64,000 nucleotides of DNA from Bin87 sp034423115 (GTDB taxonomy: Bacteria; Chloroflexota; Dehalococcoidia; Lucifugimonadales; UBA3495): positions 20,768 to 84,767 of the forward strand of contig DAOUJD010000037.1 in assembly GCA_034423115.1 (NCBI GenBank). The letters are read 5' to 3'. Below the pieces are notes generated by a model. The model saw only the letters and a program-made list of their open reading frames with translations, made no database searches and was not told the DNA's origin. Numbering within the stretch: the stretch's first letter is position 1; every line of letters begins with the position of its first letter. Of the stretch, positions 57,049 through 64,000 are shown in pieces. The translations under genes and the position numbers were made by a program.

Positions 57049-59340
57049 GTGGCTACCATCACCGGCATGACCACGACCGTTCCAACTCCCTACAACACCG
57101 TGGGGCACAGCGCACCGCGGCGGGAGTTGCCGGATAAGCTGAACGGGTCGGCCGTCTATTCGGCGGACATCAACCTGCCGGGGATGCTGCACGGGGTCAT
57201 TGTGCGGAGCCCGCATCCGCACGCGAACGTGCTGAGCGTGGACACCTCAGATGCATTGGCCTTGCCCGGAGTGCATGCGGCGGTCACGCCGGCCGACTCG
57301 CCGGCAACGCGGTTGGCGCCCGACATGCCGGTATTGGACACGCGGGTCAGGTTCGTCGGCGATGAGGTGGCTGCCGTGGCCGCCGATGACCTGGACACGG
57401 CCCGACGGGCGGCGGCGCTGGTGCAGGTGGAATACGAGCGACTGCCGTTCGTTATGGATCCGGTGGCCGCGCTGGAACCGGACGCGCCCCAAATTCACGA
57501 CGGGGGCAACCTGGCCATCCCGGAGCCGCTGGAGCTGCAGCGCGGGGACGTCGACGCGGGATTTGCAGCCGCCGACATCATCCTGGAGGAAACCTACCAC
57601 CTGCCCACGCACTCAGCCACGCCGCTGGAACCGCGGGCGGCGCTGGCATCGTGGGACGGCAACCAACTCACGGTGTGGAAATCTACGCGCGGCGTCCACG
57701 TGGACCGGATGGCGTTGGCGAGCGTGCTGGGTGTTGACGCCGGTCAGGTGCGGGTGATCGGGCCGAACATGGGCGGCGGGTACGGCAACAAGGACGAGAG
57801 CCGGATTGCGGTGCTGGCGGCGATGCTGTCGCGTCGGGCGGATCGACCGGTGCGGATCGAATACTCCCGTGAGGAGGAGTTCGTGGCGGGGCGCACGAGG
57901 CACGGCGGGCGCATCAACCTGCGGATCGGCGTCACGCGGGACGGGGACATCACGGCGATCCACGGGGACGCCATCCTGGACTCCGGGGCGTACCAGGCAA
58001 CCGCGCCGAACGTGGCGCGACGGACGGGCCAGGGGATGCTGTACCTGTACCGGTGCCCCAACGTGCGATTCGACGCGCGGCCGGTAGCTACCAACAAGCC
58101 GGTGTCGGGCAGCTATCGCGCCCTGGGGGCTCCCCAAGGTCACTTCGCGCTGGAAACGCTAATGGACCGTGCTGCTGAGGCAATCGGCATGGACCCGCTG
58201 GCGTTTCGATTGCGGAACCACGTGCCGTTAGAGGGGCAGGCCGGCACCCGAGAAACACCGCCGGACGAGATCGTGGACGGCCAGCCGGTGGAGGGCGGCA
58301 TTCCGTTTTCCAGCAACGGGCTGGAAGAATGCCTGCGACGGGGCGCTGCCGAGTTTGGCTGGCATGAGCCGCTTGACCGTTCGGATGCTGCCGATCCGTT
58401 CATCCGGCGAGGGCGCGGGATGAGCATGATGATCTATCGTGGCGGCGTCGGGTTCGAAGCGGCGGCGGCGTTGTCGATAGACACCGACGGCAAGGTGCGG
58501 CTGGTGAGTGGCGTGATCGACGTGGGAGAGGGCGCGGTTACGGTGCTGTGCCAGATCGCGGCGGAAGCGCTCTCGGTGGGATACCACGACGTGCTGCCCC
58601 ACTTTGCGGACACCGAGGACACGCCAAACGCCGCCATCACCGCTGGCTCCACGGCGACGTTCGGGACGGGAACGGCAGTGCTGCGGGCGGCGGACCAACT
58701 GCGCGCAAGGATCCTGCCAGCCGCCGCCGACCGGCTGGACGCCTCAGCCGAGGAACTGACCATCGCCGACGGAGCGGTGTTGGTGACCGTCCGTCCGGAT
58801 CGCAGCATCAGCTATGCGGAGTTGGCGCAGGCGGTGGGTCCGGAAACGTTGAGCGGGGAGGCGACGCTGTTTCCCGGCAGCACCGAATACATCGTCAACA
58901 GCTTTGGCGCGCACTTTTGCGAGGTGGAAGTGGACACCGCGACGGGTCGGGTGCGGATCAACCGGTACGTGGCCGCTCACGACTCCGGTCGGATCATCAA
59001 TCCGCGTACCGCGCTCAACCAGGTGGAAGGCGCAATCTCACAAATGCTGGGATTTGCACTGAGCGAGGAACTGATCACGGACGTGCCGACGGGAATCACG
59101 CTGAACGGCAGTTACCTGGAGCACAAGAGTCCGACCATCCAGGACTTCCCGAACATCACGACGATCTTTGCCGACGTGGTAGATCCCGTGGGCCCGATGG
59201 GAGCCAAGGCGTTGGGAGAGGTGCCGTCGGTAGGGGTTGGCCCGGCCATCGCCAACGCGCTGTACGATGCCATCGGGGTGCGGTTCACCAGATTGCCGAT
59301 CACGCCGGACCGGGTGCTGGATGCGTTGGCGCCGCGGTAG
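57049..59340 (+). CDS. Molybdopterin-binding large subunit, xanthine dehydrogenase family
   Basis: The 763-aa protein has the CoxL/XdhB landmarks: SAVYSADINLPGMLHGVIVRSPHPHA near residues 34-59, GPNMGGGYGNK near 242, PVSGSYRALGAPQGHFALE near 350, HDSGRIINPRTALNQ near 644 and the catalytic Glu in MGAKALGEVPS near 724. It hydroxylates an aldehyde or N-heterocycle with a Mo-pterin cofactor. GTG at 57049 is the first start; ATG at 57067 is equally possible. The FAD subunit follows after a retropepsin gene and a repeat. Confidence 0.92.
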   Translation: MATITGMTTTVPTPYNTVGHSAPRRELPDKLNGSAVYSADINLPGMLHGVIVRSPHPHANVLSVDTSDALALPGVHAAVTPADSPATRLAPDMPVLDTRVRFVGDEVAAVAADDLDTARRAAALVQVEYERLPFVMDPVAALEPDAPQIHDGGNLAIPEPLELQRGDVDAGFAAADIILEETYHLPTHSATPLEPRAALASWDGNQLTVWKSTRGVHVDRMALASVLGVDAGQVRVIGPNMGGGYGNKDESRIAVLAAMLSRRADRPVRIEYSREEEFVAGRTRHGGRINLRIGVTRDGDITAIHGDAILDSGAYQATAPNVARRTGQGMLYLYRCPNVRFDARPVATNKPVSGSYRALGAPQGHFALETLMDRAAEAIGMDPLAFRLRNHVPLEGQAGTRETPPDEIVDGQPVEGGIPFSSNGLEECLRRGAAEFGWHEPLDRSDAADPFIRRGRGMSMMIYRGGVGFEAAAALSIDTDGKVRLVSGVIDVGEGAVTVLCQIAAEALSVGYHDVLPHFADTEDTPNAAITAGSTATFGTGTAVLRAADQLRARILPAAADRLDASAEELTIADGAVLVTVRPDRSISYAELAQAVGPETLSGEATLFPGSTEYIVNSFGAHFCEVEVDTATGRVRINRYVAAHDSGRIINPRTALNQVEGAISQMLGFALSEELITDVPTGITLNGSYLEHKSPTIQDFPNITTIFADVVDPVGPMGAKALGEVPSVGVGPAIANALYDAIGVRFTRLPITPDRVLDALAPR

Positions 59341-59387
59341 GCTGTTCCGCGCGAGGGGTTGTCGTTAGGCGACTTTCCGGCGAGCGA

Positions 59388-59777
59388 TTAGAGAAGTCCG
59401 CCCCAGCCGAACCTCAAGGCACGCACAGGAACGAGTTCTTGTCCGACTGGATCGACCGCCAATTTGAAGAATTCGAGCGTCGTTGCGCCAAGGAGAAAAT
59501 GACCGTCTGGCCCGAAGATAACGGGACAAATCTTGGTGCGTTCGCCGATACGGATCGCGGCCTCGCCATAGCTGCGCACGTCGGTCTCGCCATTGGCATA
59601 CCGGCACGGGTAGATCCCTTCGGGCTCGATATGCAGATCTTCGAGCAGGGATGCGGGAAACACGGAGTCCGACGCGCCTGTATCAACCACCGCATCTATC
59701 GGACGCATGTCGCCCCCAGAGACGTAAGGGTGCCCAAGGTAAATTTGAACGCTGAAATAGCCCATCGTGTTCCCCAT
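59388..59777 (-). CDS. Retropepsin-like aspartic protease, copy 2
   Basis: From MGNTMGYFSVQIYLGHP the 129-aa product has AVVDTGASDSVFP with catalytic Asp32, and FLLGATTLEFF as the second hallmark. It resembles the copy at 24549. It lies antisense between the Mo large subunit and the FAD subunit, next to a 146-bp repeat, and so looks inserted. An ATG four codons later, at 59765, is an alternative. Frames running further upstream enter the repeat. Confidence 0.75.
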   Translation of the reverse strand: MGNTMGYFSVQIYLGHPYVSGGDMRPIDAVVDTGASDSVFPASLLEDLHIEPEGIYPCRYANGETDVRSYGEAAIRIGERTKICPVIFGPDGHFLLGATTLEFFKLAVDPVGQELVPVRALRFGWGGLL

Positions 59778-59887
59778 TGTTAACAGTCTTTTTGCAACTG
59801 ATTGTGAATAAGTTCTGAAATCTGGTTTAGTTTTGTGTTGACTTATACCATTATGCCACCAGCGTGTCAATTGCAATAGCGCTCGTC

Positions 59888-60033
59888 CCAGGGCTTTTTC
59901 AAAGCCTTCATGCGTCCCGCTCATGGTGCGGAACGTCCGCCTCCGGCGGGAGCCTGTCGAACCACGAGCGCGTCCTTCGACAGGCTCAGGACGAGCGGAT
60001 GCAAGAAGATTACGTAACTTTGGGATGGCCCTG
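59888..60033 (-). repeat. ~146 bp hairpin repeat, copy D
   Basis: A full-length minus-strand copy with both hairpin modules. It matches copy A in order and most bases. It sits between the retropepsin gene and the FAD subunit. Confidence 0.85.
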
Positions 60034-60122
60034 CGCTCGTCCGGAGATCGACTCATCACGTCCTACCTTGCGAGTTCAAACTCCAGCACGCTATTTTTAC
60101 CATCATGCACAAGGAACAACCG

Positions 60123-61121
60123 ATGACATTCCGACTGGTTCAGCCGACTTTTTTGGCGGAGGCGTGCGCCATCCTGGCTGACGCGCCCGACGCGGTACCG
60201 GTGGCCGGTGGGACCGACCTGCTGTCGGAGGTACGGGACGGAACCGCCGCGCCCGACACGTTGGTCGCGCTGGATTCGATCGCAGACGCTGACCTGGCCG
60301 GGATTGCCGAGACGCCTGACGGTGGTTTGCGAATCGGGGCACTGGCGACGATTGCGGAAATCGCGGCGCACGATGGGATTCGCAGCCGCTACGCAGCGTT
60401 GGCGGAGGCCGCTGCCGGACTCGCCACGCCGCAGGTACGCAACCTGGGCACGCTGGGCGGGAACCTGAACCAGAGGCCGCGCTGCTGGTACTACAGGCAT
60501 CCGCTGACGGTGTGCCTGAAACGGGGTGGCGACCGGTGCTTTGCGGTGCAGGGCGTGGGTAAGTACCTTTGCATCACGGGTGGCGACCGGTGTTTCATCG
60601 TGCACCCGTCGGATACGGCGGTGGCGCTCACCGCGCTTCACGCTTCAGTCTCGATAGCCTCATCTGCTGGCGAGCGAACCGTACCAATCGAGGACTACTT
60701 CGTTGGTCCCGACGTGGATCTGATGCGGGAGAATATTTTGCGGCCCGGAGAGTTGCTGACAACGGTAACGCTTCCGCCGTCACCCGTCGGTCAGCGCAGC
60801 ATCTACCTGAAAGCACGGGAACGAGAATCGGGCGATTTCGCGCTGGTGAGCGTGGCGGCGGCGCTTACGGTTGTTGACGGGGTGGTCACGCAAGCATCGG
60901 TGGCGCTGGGCGGCGTTGCGCCGACGCCTTACCGGGCGACGGGTACGGAGGAGTATCTGCGGGGTCGCTTGGTGGATGAGATCGACGCCGCCGAGGCGGG
61001 GGCAGTTGCCGTCGCCGACCCGCGACCGCTGCCGGACAACGCGTATAAGGTGCCGATGGCGGCGAACCTGACGAACCGGGCGATAGCCACGCTGCTTGCG
61101 TCCTGGTCACCCTCACCCTAA
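60123..61121 (+). CDS. FAD-binding subunit of a molybdenum hydroxylase, with extra Cys loop
   Basis: From MTFRLVQPTFLAEACAIL the 332-aa protein has the FAD motif VAGGTDLL and ATPQVRNLGTLGGNL. These are the two flavin-binding blocks of CoxM/XdhC-type subunits. An inserted loop at about residues 119-152 holds five cysteines (RCWY, TVCL, DRCF, YLCI, DRCF). Comparable loops in 4-hydroxybenzoyl-CoA reductase and E. coli PaoB bind a [4Fe-4S] cluster; this is inferred here. AAGGAACAACCG precedes the ATG. Confidence 0.9.
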   Translation: MTFRLVQPTFLAEACAILADAPDAVPVAGGTDLLSEVRDGTAAPDTLVALDSIADADLAGIAETPDGGLRIGALATIAEIAAHDGIRSRYAALAEAAAGLATPQVRNLGTLGGNLNQRPRCWYYRHPLTVCLKRGGDRCFAVQGVGKYLCITGGDRCFIVHPSDTAVALTALHASVSIASSAGERTVPIEDYFVGPDVDLMRENILRPGELLTTVTLPPSPVGQRSIYLKARERESGDFALVSVAAALTVVDGVVTQASVALGGVAPTPYRATGTEEYLRGRLVDEIDAAEAGAVAVADPRPLPDNAYKVPMAANLTNRAIATLLASWSPSP

Positions 61122-61129
61122 CCCCCTAC
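61107..61129 (-). repeat. ~38 bp hairpin repeat, partial
   Basis: TCACCCTCACCCTAACCCCC overlaps the end of the FAD-subunit gene. It is the half-copy of the DUF559-flanking repeat. Confidence 0.6.
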
Positions 61130-61266
61130 CGACTGATCTGCCGTCCGCAAGTGGCCTACCCATGTGTGGGCTTACGTACTATACTGCCGGCGGCGACGGC
61201 GGGATGGGTTATGTCCCCGCCGGACCGCCCACATCCCACACTCAGCGACGAATCAAAGGAGGCGTT

Positions 61267-61587
61267 ATGACGCAGCCCGCAGCCCGAACCGTAATGCAGG
61301 AAATATCCCCCAAGCTCGCCGAACTATCGGCCGATGTGCTGTTCGGGGACGTATGGGAACGCCCCGAACTGTCCAAGCGCGACCGCAGCCTGATCACCGT
61401 GGCGACGCTGACCGCGCTGTACCGCACCGACCAGTTGCGTGGACACATCGGGCGCGCGCTGGACAACGGCGTGACCCGCGATGAGATCTCCGAGGTGATT
61501 GCCCACATGGCGTTTTACGCCGGCTGGCCCGTGGCCGCCAACGCCGTCCGCGTGGCCAAGGAAGTATTCGACGAGCGCGGCGTCTAG
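61267..61587 (+). CDS. Carboxymuconolactone decarboxylase family protein
   Basis: The 106-aa product has LSKRDRSLITVATLTALYR and LRGHIGRALDNGVTRDEISEVIAHMAFYAGWP, described in parts. This is the CMD pattern. It lacks the CxxC of AhpD-type peroxidatic members, so decarboxylation or another role is likelier than peroxide reduction. A strong AAAGGAGGCGTT precedes the ATG. The gene is bounded by 38-bp hairpin repeats. Confidence 0.88.
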   Translation: MTQPAARTVMQEISPKLAELSADVLFGDVWERPELSKRDRSLITVATLTALYRTDQLRGHIGRALDNGVTRDEISEVIAHMAFYAGWPVAANAVRVAKEVFDERGV

Positions 61588-61607
61588 CAGTCGCAGTCCG
61601 TCGATTT

Positions 61608-61704
61608 CCCCTCTCCCCCCAGTGGGAGAGGGTCTGGGTGAGGGGCAAATGTCAATAGCAACCATTCACCCTCACCCTAGCCCCCTCCCATGCAGGGAGT
61701 AGGG
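61608..61704. repeat. Two ~38 bp hairpin repeats in inverted orientation
   Basis: CCCCTCTCCCCCCAGTGGGA with GGGTGAGGGG (61608-61645) and TCACCCTCACCCTAG with CCCTCCCATGCAGGGAG (61666-61704) face each other between the CMD gene and the TPP enzyme gene. Confidence 0.8.
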
Positions 61705-61728
61705 AATACCAAAACAGGAGACGATCCC

Positions 61729-63402
61729 ATGCCCAGAATGACCGGCGCCCGATTTCTCGCTGAAACGCTGCGCGAGTATGGCGTAACCCACGTTTTCTTT
61801 GTACCCGCGATCATCCGCCGCGCCCTCGTTGAGATGGAGGACGTTGGCATCAAGCGCGTCATCTCCCACGGCGAGAAGTCGGCAGCGTATATGGCCGACG
61901 CGTACGCGAGAGTCACCGGCAAGCCTGGCCTGTGCTTCGCGCAGTCGGTGGGGGCGGCCAACCTGGCCGCCGGATTGCAAGACGCCTACCTGGGCGTTTC
62001 GCCGGTGATCGCCATCACGGGCCATCGTCCGCCGATGCACCGGCACCGGAACTCGTACCAGGAGATCGAGCATTCGCGCCCCTTCGCGTCGGTTACCAAG
62101 TACAGCGTCGAGGTGGAGACGGTGGACCAGTTGCCCCACCTGCTGCGGCAGGCGTTCCGCGAGGTGACGACCGGGCAGACGCTGCCGGCGCACCTGGACT
62201 TTTCGGGCATCTCCGGGGACGTGATCACCGACGGCGAACTGGACATCGACGTGATTGCGGAGGAGCCGTTCATGCAGCGGCCGGCGTTCCGCCCCGAACC
62301 GGAGCCGGAGCGGGTCCGCGAGGCGGCGCGCATCCTGTCCCAGGCGGAGCGTCCGGTGATCGTGGCCGGCGGCGGCGTTACGGCGTCGGGCGCGGAGGCC
62401 GAGGTGACGCGTCTCGCGGAGATGCTGAACATCCCGGTGGCGACGGCGCTGAACGCCAAGGGCTGCATCCCCGAGAATCACCCGCTGTCCGTGGGCGTGG
62501 TGGGCAGCTACTCGCGCTGGTCGGCAAACCGGGTGGTGTCGGAGGCCGACCTGGTGCTGTTCATCGGCAGCCACACCGGAAGCCAGGTGACGCTGGACTG
62601 GCGGCTGCCCGCCGAAGGCACGCCGACGATCCAGATCGACATCGACGCCAGCGAGTTGGGGCGATCCTATGCCAATGCTTATGGGCTGCTGGGAGACGCC
62701 AAGCGGACGCTGGAACGGCTTATCGACGTGCTTGAACCCACGGGCGGCAACGCCGGCTGGGTGTCCCGCGCGCAGGAACACGTGCAGAACTGGCGGGATG
62801 AGCACGCGGACGTTCTGAACTCCAACGACGTGCCGATTCGTCCGGAGCGGCTGTGCCAGGAACTGACCAACTTCCTGCCCTCCGACGCGGTGCTGCTTGC
62901 CGACACGGGGCACGCCGGCATCTGGACCGGCAGCATGGTTGAGATGCACCATCCCGACCAGTCGTACCTGCGTGCGGCCGGCTCGCTGGGCTGGGGTCTG
63001 CCGGCGGCGCTGGGCGCGAAGTGCGGGGTGCCGGACCGCCCGGTGGTGTGCTGGACCGGCGACGGCGGCATGTGGTACCACATCGGCGAGTTGGAGACCG
63101 CGGTGCGCTACGGGATCAACGCGGTGATCGTGGTACACAACAACGGCGGGCTGAACCAGGACCGCCGGGGCGACGAGGCCGCTTACGCCGGCAGAGAGAA
63201 TGACAACTCCGCCGAGCTTTGGCGGTTCAACGACACCAACTTCGCCCAGATCGCCGAGTCCATGGGCGCGCTGGGCATCCGGGTAACGGATCCCAACCAG
63301 ATCAACTCGGCGCTGGACCAGGCGGTGAGCGCGAACCGTCCGGCGGTGGTGGACATCGTGAGCGACGGAGACGTGGCAGCCGCGCCACCCTGGGGGCCAT
63401 AG
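61729..63402 (+). CDS. Thiamine pyrophosphate-binding enzyme (acetolactate synthase-like)
   Basis: The start MPRMTGARFLAETLREYGV at 61729, after AACAGGAGACGATCCC, gives 557 aa. The catalytic Glu is in SHGEKSAAYMADAYAR near 50. The TPP motif GDGGMWYHIGELETAVR begins near 444 and closes VVHNNGG. The three-domain order (PYR, central, PP) is complete. It joins or decarboxylates 2-oxo acids. No regulatory subunit gene is present, so acetolactate synthesis is not assured. A terminator follows. Confidence 0.88.
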   Translation: MPRMTGARFLAETLREYGVTHVFFVPAIIRRALVEMEDVGIKRVISHGEKSAAYMADAYARVTGKPGLCFAQSVGAANLAAGLQDAYLGVSPVIAITGHRPPMHRHRNSYQEIEHSRPFASVTKYSVEVETVDQLPHLLRQAFREVTTGQTLPAHLDFSGISGDVITDGELDIDVIAEEPFMQRPAFRPEPEPERVREAARILSQAERPVIVAGGGVTASGAEAEVTRLAEMLNIPVATALNAKGCIPENHPLSVGVVGSYSRWSANRVVSEADLVLFIGSHTGSQVTLDWRLPAEGTPTIQIDIDASELGRSYANAYGLLGDAKRTLERLIDVLEPTGGNAGWVSRAQEHVQNWRDEHADVLNSNDVPIRPERLCQELTNFLPSDAVLLADTGHAGIWTGSMVEMHHPDQSYLRAAGSLGWGLPAALGAKCGVPDRPVVCWTGDGGMWYHIGELETAVRYGINAVIVVHNNGGLNQDRRGDEAAYAGRENDNSAELWRFNDTNFAQIAESMGALGIRVTDPNQINSALDQAVSANRPAVVDIVSDGDVAAAPPWGP

Positions 63403-63429
63403 TTAGCAGCACCCGCAAAATACGGTAAG

Positions 63430-63462
63430 GACGGCGGCCGATGTGGTCGCCGTCTTTTTTTG
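63430..63462 (+). terminator. Rho-independent terminator after the TPP enzyme
   Basis: GACGGCGGCC and GGTCGCCGTC pair around GATGT with one bulge, followed by seven T. Confidence 0.9.
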
Positions 63463-63650
63463 CTTTCACCAACCGGGGGATGCCGATTCGCTAGGTTCCC
63501 CGCTGTATTGAGGCCACGCAGATGCTACGAATAAATTTTATTGACGCCGGCAATGATGGTAATTTAGACTGACACACGGGCGAAATACTAACGGTTTTCG
63601 TCATTATCTCCAGATCAATATCCGACTATGATTTCCATGAGGAGGGACTG

Positions 63651-64000
63651 ATGGCGGATTACGACATTATCATCAGGAAGGGCACCATCGTTGACGGAAC
63701 ACGGACGCCGCGGTACGTGAGCGACATTGCCATCAAAGACGGAAGAGTTGCGAAGATTGGCGGGCTGAACGGAGGCACCGCCGACCGGGTAATCGACGCC
63801 GAAGGTCTGATCGTGGCGCCGGGCTTCGTTGACCTGCACACCCACTACGACGCCCAGATTTTCTGGGACCCCTACTGCACCCTGTCCGGCTGGCACGGCG
63901 TTACGTCCGTAGCGTTGGGCAACTGCGGGTTCGGCTTTGCGCCGTCGCGGGTGGAGGACCAGGACCGGGCGATGCTCAGCATGACCCGCAACGAGGCCAT
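63651..64000 (+). CDS. D-aminoacylase/amidohydrolase family, N-terminal part (cut by window end)
   Basis: The start follows GAGGAGGGACTG. The 116 visible codons read ADYDIIIRKGTIVDG, then APGFVDLHTHYDAQIFWDPYCTLSGWHGVTSVALGNCGFGFAPS, described in parts. This is the N-acyl-D-amino-acid deacylase pattern, with the metal ligands in HTHYD and the Cys in GNCGFG. It deacylates N-acyl-D-amino acids or related amides. It continues past 64000. Confidence 0.9.
   Translation, partial: MADYDIIIRKGTIVDGTRTPRYVSDIAIKDGRVAKIGGLNGGTADRVIDAEGLIVAPGFVDLHTHYDAQIFWDPYCTLSGWHGVTSVALGNCGFGFAPSRVEDQDRAMLSMTRNEA

Noticed and set aside
60105..60122. Start of the FAD subunit six codons earlier
   Set aside because: ATG at 60123 has a well-placed AAGGA and gives the family-typical N-terminus; the upstream ATG has none.

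Overview
The window is GC-rich, densely packed bacterial DNA with no rRNA, no intact tRNA, no CRISPR array, and no transposase or recognisable prophage block. The gene content suggests a member of the Chloroflexota, most likely a SAR202/Dehalococcoidia-type heterotroph. It has two flavin-dependent luciferase-like monooxygenases (one of the F420 type), hydantoinase/oxoprolinase A and B subunits, a molybdenum hydroxylase with split subunits, two PIG-L deacetylases, a cyclase-amidase cluster, a DUF3500 protein, a TRAP large permease and a D-aminoacylase. This assignment is an inference from gene complement; no marker gene was compared.

Layout. 1-1,062: tail of a rhodanese-type sulfurtransferase and a DUF433/DUF5615 toxin-antitoxin pair. 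1.2-6.5 kb: tartrate/isopropylmalate-type dehydrogenase, periplasmic amino-acid-type binding protein, a restriction-modification pair with an Eco29kI-like nuclease, and an aminotransferase. 6.6-13.4 kb: small accessory genes (membrane protein, a PIN ribonuclease gene broken by an in-frame stop, a truncated Y-family polymerase-like gene, an MNT-HEPN pair) and repeats. 13.4-19.2 kb: LLM oxidoreductase, tandem Uma2 nucleases, a zinc alcohol dehydrogenase, a protein with a phage-primase-like C-terminus, and two tandem single-pass membrane miniproteins with duplicated upstream regions. 19.2-31.3 kb: HyuA, PIG-L, retropepsin-like protease, HyuB, methyltransferase, aldehyde dehydrogenase, PIG-L, coiled-coil nuclease-like protein. 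31.3-35.0 kb (mostly minus): isochorismatase-fold protein, nuclease-like protein, F420-type LLM, DUF4365 protein, pterin dehydratase. 35.6-44.5 kb: sugar isomerase-like protein, argH, rpe, rpmB, Lin0512 protein, TRAP permease, HEPN pair, MerA-like flavoprotein. 44.6-52.4 kb: amidase/GatC-like/cyclase cluster, methyltransferase, DUF559 cassette, glyA, glutamine synthetase homologue. 52.5-64 kb: small unknown genes, a HigB/HigA-like pair, DUF3500 protein, molybdenum hydroxylase subunits, dCTP deaminase, a CMD-family protein, a TPP enzyme and the start of a D-aminoacylase.

How the genes fit together. Core metabolism (argH, rpe, glyA, rpmB) is interleaved with catabolic enzymes for amides, hydantoins, aldehydes and N-heterocycles. 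Scattered among these are at least six small two-gene toxin-antitoxin or HEPN/PIN-type modules. Intergenic spaces carry at least four dispersed repeat families: 28-37 bp palindromes, a ~146 bp hairpin repeat, a ~340 bp degenerate repeat, and ~38 bp hairpins that also flank the DUF559 gene as inverted repeats. The least explained items are the tandem membrane miniproteins with duplicated control regions, the 247-aa OB-like protein paired with the PIN ribonuclease, the two tandem-domain antitoxins, and the ~340 bp repeat family.
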